Assembly: GCA_023435985.1 (NCBI GenBank)
Contig: JAEZKY010000167.1
Coordinates: forward strand, 1 to 11,989
DNA length: 11,989 bases
Reading direction: 5' to 3'
From: Bacillota bacterium
GTDB taxonomy: Bacteria > Bacillota > Clostridia > Clostridiales > Clostridiaceae
Below are positions 1 to 7,577 of this stretch, in pieces. Below the pieces are notes generated by a model. It was not told the origin of the DNA, ran no database searches, and saw nothing but the letters and a program-made list of their open reading frames with translations. Made by a program: the position numbers and the translations under genes. Numbering within the stretch: position 1 is the stretch's first letter; each line of letters begins with the position of its first letter.

Positions 1-388
1 GTACTGGAACTCCTTTAGAAAGATTTGATATTGGTGTCCCTTGATATAAATCCCCTCCTCCAATTATTAAAGTATTTTTTAAATTAGTATCAGCTGCATT
101 TTCTACTGAATTTGCTAATGCTGCGCCAACTTCATTATTTTTAGTATCTAAAAGCTGACCATGAAAATCTGTAATTTCTATTATATCTAAATTTTTGGTA
201 CTTACAGCTGGCCCAGTTGTGACAGTAGCTGCAGCACCAGTCGTAGCATCAGATATATCAGAAACTGCAACATTGTTAGTATAGTTTGTTACATCTGCCC
301 TTGCTACCTTAATTGGAACAAACATAACAAAGTTTGACAGCATAATTGCTACAATTAGCAATATACTTATCTTTTTTTCTTTTCTCAT
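1..388 (-). CDS. Secreted 5'-nucleotidase / UDP-sugar hydrolase-type metallophosphatase, N-terminal part (3' end beyond window)
   Basis: An open frame of 129 codons starts with ATG at 388-386 and runs off the window edge without a stop. Residues 1-31 form a signal peptide: a basic start (MRKEKK), a hydrophobic core and a likely signal peptidase I site ARA|D. A Thr/Ala-rich linker follows at about 45-62. The motif ITDFHGQL (72-79) supplies the first two metal ligands, Asp74 and His76, of calcineurin-like phosphoesterases of the UshA/5'-nucleotidase family. GGGDLYQGTPIS (110-121) supplies the next, Asp113. Family members hydrolyse nucleotides or UDP-sugars outside the membrane and are usually 500 to over 1000 residues, so most of the protein, including the substrate-binding domain and any cell-wall anchor, lies outside. 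A strong terminator separates it from the polysaccharide genes, so it is probably transcribed separately. Family is secure; exact substrate is unknown. Confidence 0.88.
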   Translation of the reverse strand, partial: MRKEKKISILLIVAIMLSNFVMFVPIKVARADVTNYTNNVAVSDISDATTGAAATVTTGPAVSTKNLDIIEITDFHGQLLDTKNNEVGAALANSVENAADTNLKNTLIIGGGDLYQGTPISNLSKGVPV

Positions 389-394
389 AATTAT

Positions 395-401
395 CCCTCC
401 T
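395..401 (-). promoter_or_regulatory. Ribosome binding site of the metallophosphatase gene
   Basis: On the minus strand this reads AGGAGGG, six bases before the ATG at 388. It fixes the start of the truncated metallophosphatase gene. Confidence 0.85.
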
Positions 402-565
402 GATTCCATTATTTTATTGTTCTTTAATTAACTTTAGGAAATTTATTCCATTTGCTCAATGACATTGTACCTCAAAACTTAATCCCCAAATATTTACTTA
501 ATGTTAAATTATGGTTATTTGTATGTAAGCAAAATGACTAAGACATATTTCGATTAAAAATGTAC
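402..565 (-). promoter_or_regulatory. Intergenic leader, presumed promoter of the metallophosphatase gene
   Basis: The gene-free interval 389-626 holds the terminator at 566-617, then this AT-rich leader, then the ribosome binding site. Because the upstream unit is terminated, a promoter is expected here. The best sigma-A-like pair I see on the minus strand is TTGAGC, 17 bases, TAAAGT (about 456-428), which matches consensus only partly. No riboswitch or operator was recognised. The promoter is inferred from layout, not clearly seen. Confidence 0.3.
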
Positions 566-617
566 AAAAAAATATCCTATGTATAACTTAGCTTTATGCA
601 CTGTTACCACAGGATAT
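566..617 (-). terminator. Intrinsic terminator after the ABC transporter gene
   Basis: In the minus-strand transcript, ATATCCTGTG (617-608) pairs with CATAGGATAT (581-572), with one G-U pair. The stem continues through GTAAC (607-603) against GTTAT (587-583) with one bulged base, enclosing a loop of about 15 bases. A run of seven T follows at once (572-566). It lies nine bases after the stop codon of the ABC transporter gene, so it most likely ends the unit that contains the polymerase and flippase. Confidence 0.85.
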
Positions 618-626
618 ATATAATTC

Positions 627-2600
627 TCATTCTCTTCTCAAGGATTCTACTGGATCAAGTCTAGCTGCCTTATTAGCCGGCAAAAGTCCAGCCAAGACGC
701 TTATTATAATACTTACGCCCATTCCTAATGCGATATAATATTTTCTCAATAAAAAAATATTCAAAGCAAATAATTTATTAGACATGACATTTATGAATCT
801 TCCTAAAACATACGCTCCAGCAATTCCAATCGCTCCGCTAAAAAAACCTATTAAAAAAGCTTCTGAAATAAAAATCCTTCTAATATCTTTCGCTCGAGCT
901 CCTATAGCTTTAATTATTCCTATTTCTTTTGTCCTCTCAACAACACTAATATACATAACAACGATTATCATAATTGCTGATACCACTAGAGATATTCCTG
1001 CAATACCTGATAAGACATAAGTTAAAACATCTATCATTTGATTGAACATAGAAGTTAATTCTTCCTGGGAAGATTCTACATATCCAAGACCCTTAATCTT
1101 ATCTTTAATTCCAGCTGTATAATTACTATTAGTTGTATTTACATAAACTACATTAGGTTTTAATTTATTATTATTATCTAAATACAATTTTTCTAAGTCT
1201 GAATAATTTAAAAAGACAGCTTTCATCGATGCAGTTAAATCTCCTCCTGTACTCGTATAAACTCCACTTATAATAAAATCTCTATTTACAATCTTCTGAT
1301 TAATCAATATGTGCATGTTGACCTTCTGCCCAATAATATCGCTGCCTATTTCATCACTTAAAGCTTTATTAATTAATATTTCCCCGTCCTTAGGCAAGCT
1401 TCCCTTTTCAACATTTGAACTTGTTATATTTGAAGATATTGTTGAGATTTTCACTATATTATTGGTTTTATTATTATAAACCAATGAATTAACACCAAAA
1501 GAAATTATGGTATACCCTTTTTCTACAGATGACACATTTTGTATTTGAGACAATTTAGTAATATCTTCTTCTTCAAAAGGCTTCGTTGAATTTATATCTG
1601 GCTTTTGAACTGTTGTAAAATCCAAATTAACATTATCTTCGTCAGAACTTGGCATGTTAACTTCAATTACTAAAGGGTTAACATAGCTATTCATAGTTTT
1701 ATTAAAATAAGCCTTAACGCCATTGCCTAAGGATAGCATTAAAATAATACTCATTATTCCAATGCTGCTCCCTATAGAAACTAATATATTTCTTGCAAAC
1801 TTTTCTTTCATATTATTAAGAGCAAGTTTTATAGATGATAATATACTTAAATTTTGCCTACGCTTATTCTTATTCAATGTTTCCTGCTTTTCAGCAACAT
1901 TTTTACCTTCTGTTTTTAAGACTTCTTTATCATCAATAATACTTCCATCTGCTATTTTTACTATTCTGGTTGAAGAAGCTGCCACCTTTTCAGAATGAGT
2001 GACCATAATTACAAGTTTTCCTCTTTTTGCTATGTCCTTCATTATCTGTAAAACCTGCATTGTAGTCTTTGAATCTAAACTTCCTGTAGGTTCATCTGCA
2101 ATAATTATTTCTGGATCATTAATTAAAGCTCTAGCTATAGCAACTCTTTGCTTTTGTCCTCCTGACAATTGATTTGGCTTTTTGCTTATGTGCTTCTCTA
2201 AGCCTAGATTTTCAAGTATCTCCCTTGCTCGTTTAATCCGTTCTTTTTTTCGAACATTAGATAAGGTCATAGCAATTGTCACATTGTCTAAAACAGATAA
2301 ATGATTTATCAGGTTGAAACTTTGAAAAATAAATCCCACTTCATTTTTCCTATACTTATCAAGTTCTCTTTTCTTTAGTTTCTTAACATCTCTTCCATTT
2401 ACAAATAATTCACCACTAAAATTTGAATCTAATCCGCCTATTAAATTCATTAAAGTGGATTTTCCGCTCCCTGACTCTCCAATAATTGCTACTAATTCCC
2501 CTGTATTAAAAGAAAGGTTGATCGTATTTAATACCTGAAACTTTTCACTTCCTTTTAATTTATAATACTTACTTATATTTTTCAATTCTAATAAACTCAT
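627..2600 (-). CDS. MacB/FtsX-type ABC transporter, fused ATP-binding and permease protein
   Basis: A 657-residue protein with an N-terminal ABC ATPase: Walker A GESGSGKST (41-49), Q-loop Gln93, signature LSGGQ (145-149), Walker B IIIADE (165-170) and H-loop His202. A charged linker (225-250) leads to one membrane helix (about 271-291), an extracellular domain of roughly 230 residues (292-523) and three helices (about 524-550, 578-600, 621-641). ERTKEIGIIKAIGA (555-568) and the C-terminal ARLDPVESLRRE are hallmarks of the MacB/LolC/FtsX permease family. Such proteins act as mechanotransmission dimers that export or extract peptides, lipoproteins or toxins, or serve envelope stress sensing. 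They do not move polysaccharide through a channel as Wzm/Wzt does. It begins 18 bases after the flippase stop, with GAGGAG at 2616-2611, so it is probably co-transcribed. No MacA-like adaptor is visible. I see no cysteine in it. Substrate unknown. Confidence 0.93.
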   Translation of the reverse strand: MSLLELKNISKYYKLKGSEKFQVLNTINLSFNTGELVAIIGESGSGKSTLMNLIGGLDSNFSGELFVNGRDVKKLKKRELDKYRKNEVGFIFQSFNLINHLSVLDNVTIAMTLSNVRKKERIKRAREILENLGLEKHISKKPNQLSGGQKQRVAIARALINDPEIIIADEPTGSLDSKTTMQVLQIMKDIAKRGKLVIMVTHSEKVAASSTRIVKIADGSIIDDKEVLKTEGKNVAEKQETLNKNKRRQNLSILSSIKLALNNMKEKFARNILVSIGSSIGIMSIILMLSLGNGVKAYFNKTMNSYVNPLVIEVNMPSSDEDNVNLDFTTVQKPDINSTKPFEEEDITKLSQIQNVSSVEKGYTIISFGVNSLVYNNKTNNIVKISTISSNITSSNVEKGSLPKDGEILINKALSDEIGSDIIGQKVNMHILINQKIVNRDFIISGVYTSTGGDLTASMKAVFLNYSDLEKLYLDNNNKLKPNVVYVNTTNSNYTAGIKDKIKGLGYVESSQEELTSMFNQMIDVLTYVLSGIAGISLVVSAIMIIVVMYISVVERTKEIGIIKAIGARAKDIRRIFISEAFLIGFFSGAIGIAGAYVLGRFINVMSNKLFALNIFLLRKYYIALGMGVSIIISVLAGLLPANKAARLDPVESLRRE

Positions 2601-2618
2601 TAATCATGTGCTCCTCAA

Positions 2619-4052
2619 TTAAATTTTTCTTCCGAACAACTTTTTCAATACTCTGTATTCTTTTGTTACATATAATCCTATCGAATATGTAATAGTTCCA
2701 ATAATAAATTTAAACCCTGCACTTATTATTGCATTATTTATAACTATTTTACTTGTTAATATAAATCCAATAACCATTAAAGCTCCTATAAGCACTACAT
2801 TTTTTAGTTGAAGTAAAAACGAAGTAAAATTCTTTTGGAATACATTAGTTATTAGTACATAAAAACATTGGATAAAATTTAATGCGAATGCTATAACTAA
2901 ACCTGCTGCCAATATTGATAAACTTTTACTAACTATTCCGACAGTTATGGCACTTACAGTAAACACTGCTGATATTATTCCTGTAGAAAATAACTTATTT
3001 ACATATCCTGTAGCTTGAAATATTGACCCTATGCTTGATAAGATCATTTGTATTACTATTGATATTGAAAGTATTTTAAAAACGGGTATGGATTTATCCC
3101 AATTGGATCCATACATTATATGTATTATTTCATTAGCTGAAAAGAAGCAATATGTAGATATAAAAACTCCTAAAATTGCTAGAACTTTTACAACCTTTAT
3201 ATATGTCTCATAGATTATATCTTTAGAATCCTGGTATCTTGATAATACAGGATGCAATACTGGTGTTATTACATTAGTTAAATTTTGAACTGGATAAAGC
3301 ATAAGTTTATAAGATTTATCATAATACCCAAGAGTTGAAGCTCCCAAAAATTTACCGACTAATATATTATCTAAATTCCTCGTAAAATAATTTATGAAAT
3401 TAAATGAGAATTGAAAACTAGAGTAATTTTTTATTTTCTTAATAGATTCATATGAATAGCCTTTTTTTATTTGTACTTCACATACTTTCAAGCATAATAA
3501 AAAGATAAACAAACTTTTAAGTATTGAGTCAAGTACTAATGCATAATAAGAAAAATTATTAAAAGCTAACGTTATAGTAAAAATTCCAACTATTACATTA
3601 ACAATAATATTTATTATTCCTACCTGCTTAAATTTATGGGCCTTATATAATATAGCATTTGGAACAATATTGCATACCGAAAAGAATACAGAAATTGATA
3701 ATAATCCTCCAAGTCTTATATATATACTGTCATTATAAAAAAATGCAATAAAATATGAAAAGAAATAAAAGCCAATTGCCATAATGAAAGCTCCAATTAT
3801 TGAAAACTTAAATATATCTGATACTTCCTTTTCCCCTAAAGATTTATTTTGAATTATTGCTGGACCAATTCCCATGTCCCCTAGCATATTAAAGAATGAT
3901 ATAAATACAGTTATTACTGCTATTATTCCAAAATCTTCTGGTAATAATAACCTAGCTAATATCGAGTTTATAATTAATTGAGCAAATATGTTACTATACT
4001 TAGATATAAATGTAACTATTATCCCATTTTTTAAATTTGAATATTCTTTCAT
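2619..4052 (-). CDS. Wzx-like polysaccharide flippase (WzxC-type, MOP superfamily)
   Basis: A 477-residue membrane protein with about 12-14 hydrophobic segments and no soluble domain. It is of usual length for repeat-unit translocases. The early stretch LLPEDFGIIAV, then GDMGIGPAIIQ, and the central LVGKFLGASTLGYYDKSY are typical of the WzxC-like branch of the polysaccharide transporter family. Its expected role is to flip the undecaprenyl-pyrophosphate-linked repeat unit across the membrane for polymerisation by the Wzy-like protein of the same unit. I place the start at ATG 4052 because GGAGG stands four bases before it. A start 16 codons upstream (4100) would overlap the preceding gene by 23 bases and has no comparable ribosome binding site. 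The family is clear; the sugar unit carried is not. Confidence 0.9.
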   Translation of the reverse strand: MKEYSNLKNGIIVTFISKYSNIFAQLIINSILARLLLPEDFGIIAVITVFISFFNMLGDMGIGPAIIQNKSLGEKEVSDIFKFSIIGAFIMAIGFYFFSYFIAFFYNDSIYIRLGGLLSISVFFSVCNIVPNAILYKAHKFKQVGIINIIVNVIVGIFTITLAFNNFSYYALVLDSILKSLFIFLLCLKVCEVQIKKGYSYESIKKIKNYSSFQFSFNFINYFTRNLDNILVGKFLGASTLGYYDKSYKLMLYPVQNLTNVITPVLHPVLSRYQDSKDIIYETYIKVVKVLAILGVFISTYCFFSANEIIHIMYGSNWDKSIPVFKILSISIVIQMILSSIGSIFQATGYVNKLFSTGIISAVFTVSAITVGIVSKSLSILAAGLVIAFALNFIQCFYVLITNVFQKNFTSFLLQLKNVVLIGALMVIGFILTSKIVINNAIISAGFKFIIGTITYSIGLYVTKEYRVLKKLFGRKI

Positions 4053-4061
4053 CCTTCCTCC
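4053..4061 (-). promoter_or_regulatory. Ribosome binding site that decides the flippase start
   Basis: The minus strand reads GGAGGAAGG directly before the ATG at 4052, in the short gap after the stop of the preceding glycosyltransferase gene. This favours the 477-residue form over the 493-residue form. Confidence 0.75.
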
Positions 4062-4077
4062 GAAATAGTTGTAAATT

Positions 4078-5259
4078 CTATATTTTTTCCATAAGTTCAT
4101 TCCATTGTTTGATTATTTTATCACTCTTAAAATCTTGAGCTCTCTTTATGGATTCTAAAGACATATTCTTTCTTTTTTCACTATCTTCAATTAATTTTAT
4201 TACCGCTTCTGCAAATTTAGCCGCATCATGATTTTCCACTAGAACTCCATTTATATAAGGTTTATCTATTATCTCTTTAGGACCTGAATTATCAAAGGCT
4301 ACTACTGGCACTCCACATTCCATTGCTTCAGTTATAGATAGCCCAAAGCCTTCCCATCGTGATGTAGATACAAAAATGGATGAATACAAATAATGCTCCT
4401 TAACATTATCACACTTTCCTGTAAGTAAGACGTTATTTTCTAAATTATGTTTTTTTATATTATTTATAAGGCTCTCTTTATCATCACCGTCTCCTACAAT
4501 CTTAAGTTTCCAATCTTTATGAACTTTATGTATTATGCTGAAAGCTTCAATAAGTAAATCTAAACCTTTTTGTATCTCTAGCAATCTTCCTACAAATATG
4601 ATATATTTTTCACTGCATGAGGATTTCATATGACATTCAAAGCTTAGAGGATTATATATTACTTCACAGTCTATCTTAAGTCTTTTTTTATATTTAACCT
4701 TGTCACTATTTGTTAAGACTACACAACGATTAAGTTTTGGTATATACTTCTCAAACAATTTATCCTGCTTCCAATAATATTTATCTTTGTTTTTTAAATA
4801 TGCATCATAAGAATTATGCAGCCACCCTATGGCTTTAGCATTTAAGCTATCATTTATTATTCCAAGTAGCAAACTATAATAACCCTCAATTCCTATAACA
4901 ATGTCATATTTTTGTAGGTTTAAATAATTTATAAACTTCTTTTGAATTTCTTTAGGATAATATGCCTGAGTCAATAAATCATCCATGTTTACATTATTAA
5001 AAATACCAGTCAGTAAATTTATCTTCTGGAAAGTTTTGCAAAAAATTTTATTACTAAAGTTTTTTTGTATTAATTCCTTATTAAAATTTATACTTACACT
5101 AGAACTTAAACCATACATTTCTCGGTTAATATGAAATCTTTCATCAGTACATATTACCTCTACTTTATTGTTTTTGCTTAATTCACTTGCTAAAACAGAA
5201 ACTACTCTTTGAACTCCTCCTAAATTAAAAATTGTAGTTGTTATAAAACATATCTTCAT
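4078..5259 (-). CDS. GT4-family glycosyltransferase (GT-B fold)
   Basis: A 393-residue cytoplasmic protein. The N-terminal acceptor-side domain opens with MKICFITTTIFNLGGVQRVV, whose glycine-rich loop is typical of GT4 enzymes. The C-terminal nucleotide-sugar domain shows FVGRLLEIQKGLDLLIEAF (222-240) and KIVGDGDD (253-260). It also carries the family's EX7E motif, EGFGLSITE (Glu303 and Glu311), followed by AMECGVPVVAF. GT4 enzymes are retaining transferases that use nucleotide-activated sugars, here presumably to add one residue to the lipid-linked repeat unit. AAGGAG lies just before the ATG. Its neighbours are a GT2 enzyme upstream and the flippase 25 bases downstream, all in one direction. 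Donor, acceptor and linkage cannot be read from sequence. Confidence 0.92.
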   Translation of the reverse strand: MKICFITTTIFNLGGVQRVVSVLASELSKNNKVEVICTDERFHINREMYGLSSSVSINFNKELIQKNFSNKIFCKTFQKINLLTGIFNNVNMDDLLTQAYYPKEIQKKFINYLNLQKYDIVIGIEGYYSLLLGIINDSLNAKAIGWLHNSYDAYLKNKDKYYWKQDKLFEKYIPKLNRCVVLTNSDKVKYKKRLKIDCEVIYNPLSFECHMKSSCSEKYIIFVGRLLEIQKGLDLLIEAFSIIHKVHKDWKLKIVGDGDDKESLINNIKKHNLENNVLLTGKCDNVKEHYLYSSIFVSTSRWEGFGLSITEAMECGVPVVAFDNSGPKEIIDKPYINGVLVENHDAAKFAEAVIKLIEDSEKRKNMSLESIKRAQDFKSDKIIKQWNELMEKI

Positions 5260-5313
5260 ATTTACTCCTTATTTCTAAGTTTATTTAAATTTATATGAAT
5301 ATAGGATTTTATA

Positions 5314-6288
5314 CTATTTATGATTTATTTTTAATTTTTTTAATGTTGCATATAAACCACAATTCCATAAGAATAATTTTATTTTATCCTCTTTTGATAT
5401 TTCTTTTAAAAATAAAAAATCCTTATTTTTTACATTTAATTCACTATATTTACTTTCTTTAAAGCTTTTTAAGCTGTTAGCTTTATCAGCATTCGTATAA
5501 TGAGCAATAAAATGTGATAATACTTTAACCTTAAAAATATTTAAGCTTTTATTACTTACTCCTATATGCTCATCTTTTATATAGTTTATAATGCTGCTCA
5601 TAGCATGGTAATAATCCTCTGCTAATTTCTCATTTTTCTTATGAACAGTTGATGACTGCCTTTGCCTATAATAATACAAAGGTTTATTTACAAAACATAT
5701 TCCGCTACATTTATATATTGCTTTAAACACTGGGAAAGCATCTTGAATATATCTGTTTGGCTCAAACTTAAAATTTATTTTCTTTAGTAATTGGCTTTTA
5801 AAAAGTTTGTTCCATAGCTGCCCTTGCAGCTCATAGTTTAGCATAAGCTCCATAACTTTATAGTTATTGTATACTTGCTTTGAATCAACCTTATATTTTT
5901 CAACATAATTTCTGTTATCTTTTGCGCTATAATAAAAATAAAATCCACAGATTACAATATCAGCATTAGCATTTTCAGCTTTTCTATGCATAGTTTCGAT
6001 CATATCCAGATCTAAAAAATCATCAGGATCAATATATATTGTATATTCACCTTTTATATAATTAAAAGCTGTATTTCTTGCAACAGATACCCCTGCATTC
6101 TGCTGCTGTAAAATAGTGCAATCTTTAAATTTTTCTTCATATTCCTTAACAATATTCATTGTGTTATCAGTTGATCCATCATCAACAATTATTATCTGCA
6201 AATCTTTATATGTTTGATTAAAAATACTTTCCAGACATTGCCTTATATATTCGCCAACATTATAAACTGGAATAATAACACTTATCAT
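5314..6288 (-). CDS. GT2-family glycosyltransferase (GT-A fold)
   Basis: A 324-residue protein beginning MISVIIPVYNVGEYIRQCLE, the standard opening of family 2 transferases. The nucleotide-binding motif VDDGSTD is at 35-41 and the metal-binding DXD-type motif appears as IDPDD (86-90). NAGVSVARN (64-72) is another conserved block. The C-terminal part (from about 180) contains a YYYRQRQSST segment common in CpsI/EpsJ-like capsule transferases. No membrane helices are evident, so it probably works at the inner membrane face. GT2 enzymes invert the anomeric configuration, so a beta linkage is likely if the donor is a UDP-alpha-sugar. The start has AAGGAG nine bases upstream. A 119-base gap precedes the gene, and I see no convincing promoter or terminator in that gap. 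Sugar specificity is unknown. Confidence 0.92.
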   Translation of the reverse strand: MISVIIPVYNVGEYIRQCLESIFNQTYKDLQIIIVDDGSTDNTMNIVKEYEEKFKDCTILQQQNAGVSVARNTAFNYIKGEYTIYIDPDDFLDLDMIETMHRKAENANADIVICGFYFYYSAKDNRNYVEKYKVDSKQVYNNYKVMELMLNYELQGQLWNKLFKSQLLKKINFKFEPNRYIQDAFPVFKAIYKCSGICFVNKPLYYYRQRQSSTVHKKNEKLAEDYYHAMSSIINYIKDEHIGVSNKSLNIFKVKVLSHFIAHYTNADKANSLKSFKESKYSELNVKNKDFLFLKEISKEDKIKLFLWNCGLYATLKKLKINHK

Positions 6289-6407
6289 TTATTTATTCTC
6301 CTTAAAGCACTAGATTATTCTTCACCTATTATTTATTGCCATTTTTCTAATTATTATTAGACATTATCAAAAAATAGCCAGTCAATCAGCCTGCATATTT
6401 AGACTTG

Positions 6408-7577
6408 TTATTTTCTTTCATATTCATTAATATATAGATTCTCAAGTTCTTTAGATATCCTCCTGGCACTAAACCCTGCCTTCATTATCTCTTCAGATGT
6501 ATCTTTTCTTGTATATCCTTCTTTGTATTTTAAAATTATTTCTGCCCATTCTCCTGGAGATTTATTTAGTGAAACTGGAATCCAATAATTTGTTATTTTT
6601 ATCTCATCACTTATACTATCAGACGCAACAGTCATTAAACCTGCCGCCTGAACCTCTACCCCTACAACCGGTAAACCTTCATAATGCGATGGAAAAACAA
6701 ATATATCTGCTGCTTGAAGTATGTTATAAATTTCATTGGAAAGGCCATAAAATATCACCTTCTCCTCTAAATTTAACGACTTTACTTTTTTTATAATTTC
6801 CTCCTTTAATTCACCTTCTCCAATTAATAGCAAAATTGCATTACTACATTTAGACCTAACTGAATTAAAAACGTCAATTAAAAAATCATGATTCTTTTGA
6901 TATGTAAAACGGCCAACATGCATTAGAACAAATTTATCTTCTAGCTTTAACTTTCTTCTATACCTTTGCCGTATCTCCTCGTTATATATAAATTTCTGTT
7001 CATCAATTCCATTATTTATCACCTTAGCCTTAGAATTTTTTACATCAGCCTTAGAAAACATCCATTCTGCTGCATTGCTTGAACAAGCAAACTCATAGTT
7101 CACAACATATTTCCACAAATGTTTTATGATAGTTTGTATCACTAAATGAATATGATATAATTTTTTATCTTTACTCATTCGATCATTATGCGAATGTATT
7201 ATTATTACAGGTGTTTTGCAGAACTTTAAAGCAACAGCTTCAAAAAAGCTCTTGGCTCGATCTCCATGTATATGTACTATGTGATATCTTTTATTTTTTT
7301 GAAAATTATATAAATCCACAAAAGACTTTATTCTTTTAATTCCATGATTTTTAGGTAAACATATTATCTCTCCATCCATTTCTTTGACTTTCTCATCATA
7401 AAATTCACTTTCATCCTCATTTCTATATACAACGTAATCAAATCTGACTTTATTTAAATTCATATTTTTATTTATGTTTAAAATAAACGCTTGAATACCT
7501 CCAGCCTCTAAAGAATCAACAATCTGAAGTACTTTTAATGTGTTATTAATCATATCAATCTTTCCTCTTATACTCAT
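6408..7577 (-). CDS. GT4-family glycosyltransferase, EpsF-like
   Basis: A protein of up to 389 residues with GT-B architecture. LKVLQIVDSLEAGGIQAFIL (14-33) forms the N-terminal glycine loop. HIVHIHGDRA (99-108) and IIIHSHNDR (125-133) are the His-containing blocks seen in EpsF-type capsule transferases. VGRFTYQKNHDFLIDVF (221-237) and the EX7E motif EGLPVVGVE (Glu300 and Glu308) mark the donor domain. Its ATG at 7577 overlaps the stop of the polymerase gene as TAATG, which indicates translational coupling. A second in-frame ATG at 7553 (residue 9) has the better ribosome binding site, AGAGGA at 7568-7563, and gives a more usual N-terminus, so either start may be used. It probably adds one sugar to the repeat unit; donor unknown. 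Confidence 0.92.
   Translation of the reverse strand: MSIRGKIDMINNTLKVLQIVDSLEAGGIQAFILNINKNMNLNKVRFDYVVYRNEDESEFYDEKVKEMDGEIICLPKNHGIKRIKSFVDLYNFQKNKRYHIVHIHGDRAKSFFEAVALKFCKTPVIIIHSHNDRMSKDKKLYHIHLVIQTIIKHLWKYVVNYEFACSSNAAEWMFSKADVKNSKAKVINNGIDEQKFIYNEEIRQRYRRKLKLEDKFVLMHVGRFTYQKNHDFLIDVFNSVRSKCSNAILLLIGEGELKEEIIKKVKSLNLEEKVIFYGLSNEIYNILQAADIFVFPSHYEGLPVVGVEVQAAGLMTVASDSISDEIKITNYWIPVSLNKSPGEWAEIILKYKEGYTRKDTSEEIMKAGFSARRISKELENLYINEYERK
7563..7568 (-). promoter_or_regulatory. Ribosome binding site for an alternative, shorter start of the GT4 gene
   Basis: AGAGGA on the minus strand lies nine bases before the ATG at 7553 and within the first codons of the longer form. The longer form has only a weak GAG about 11 bases upstream. 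Confidence 0.5.

Noticed and set aside
784..1998. Open frames on the plus strand at 784-1020 and 1723-1998
   Set aside because: They lie entirely inside the ABC transporter gene, have no ribosome binding site or recognisable motif, and their composition mirrors the opposite strand.
627..2600. ABC-transporter-dependent (Wzm/Wzt) polysaccharide export
   Set aside because: The permease is of MacB/FtsX type and fused to the ATPase, unlike the separate six-helix ABC-2 permease of capsule exporters. The locus already has Wzx and Wzy.
3031..3213. Short plus-strand open frame inside the flippase gene
   Set aside because: Shadow of a well-supported membrane protein gene; no motif and no ribosome binding site.
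6289..6407. Promoter or terminator in the 119-base gap between the GT4 and GT2 genes
   Set aside because: TTGACT is present on the minus strand but the nearest TAATAA is about 20 bases away, and the only stem is six AT pairs (TCTAAT/ATTAGA). Neither is convincing.
6497..6796. Plus-strand open frame of about 100 codons inside the GT4 gene
   Set aside because: Antisense to conserved GT4 motifs, including EX7E; low-complexity Leu/Pro-rich product with no family features.
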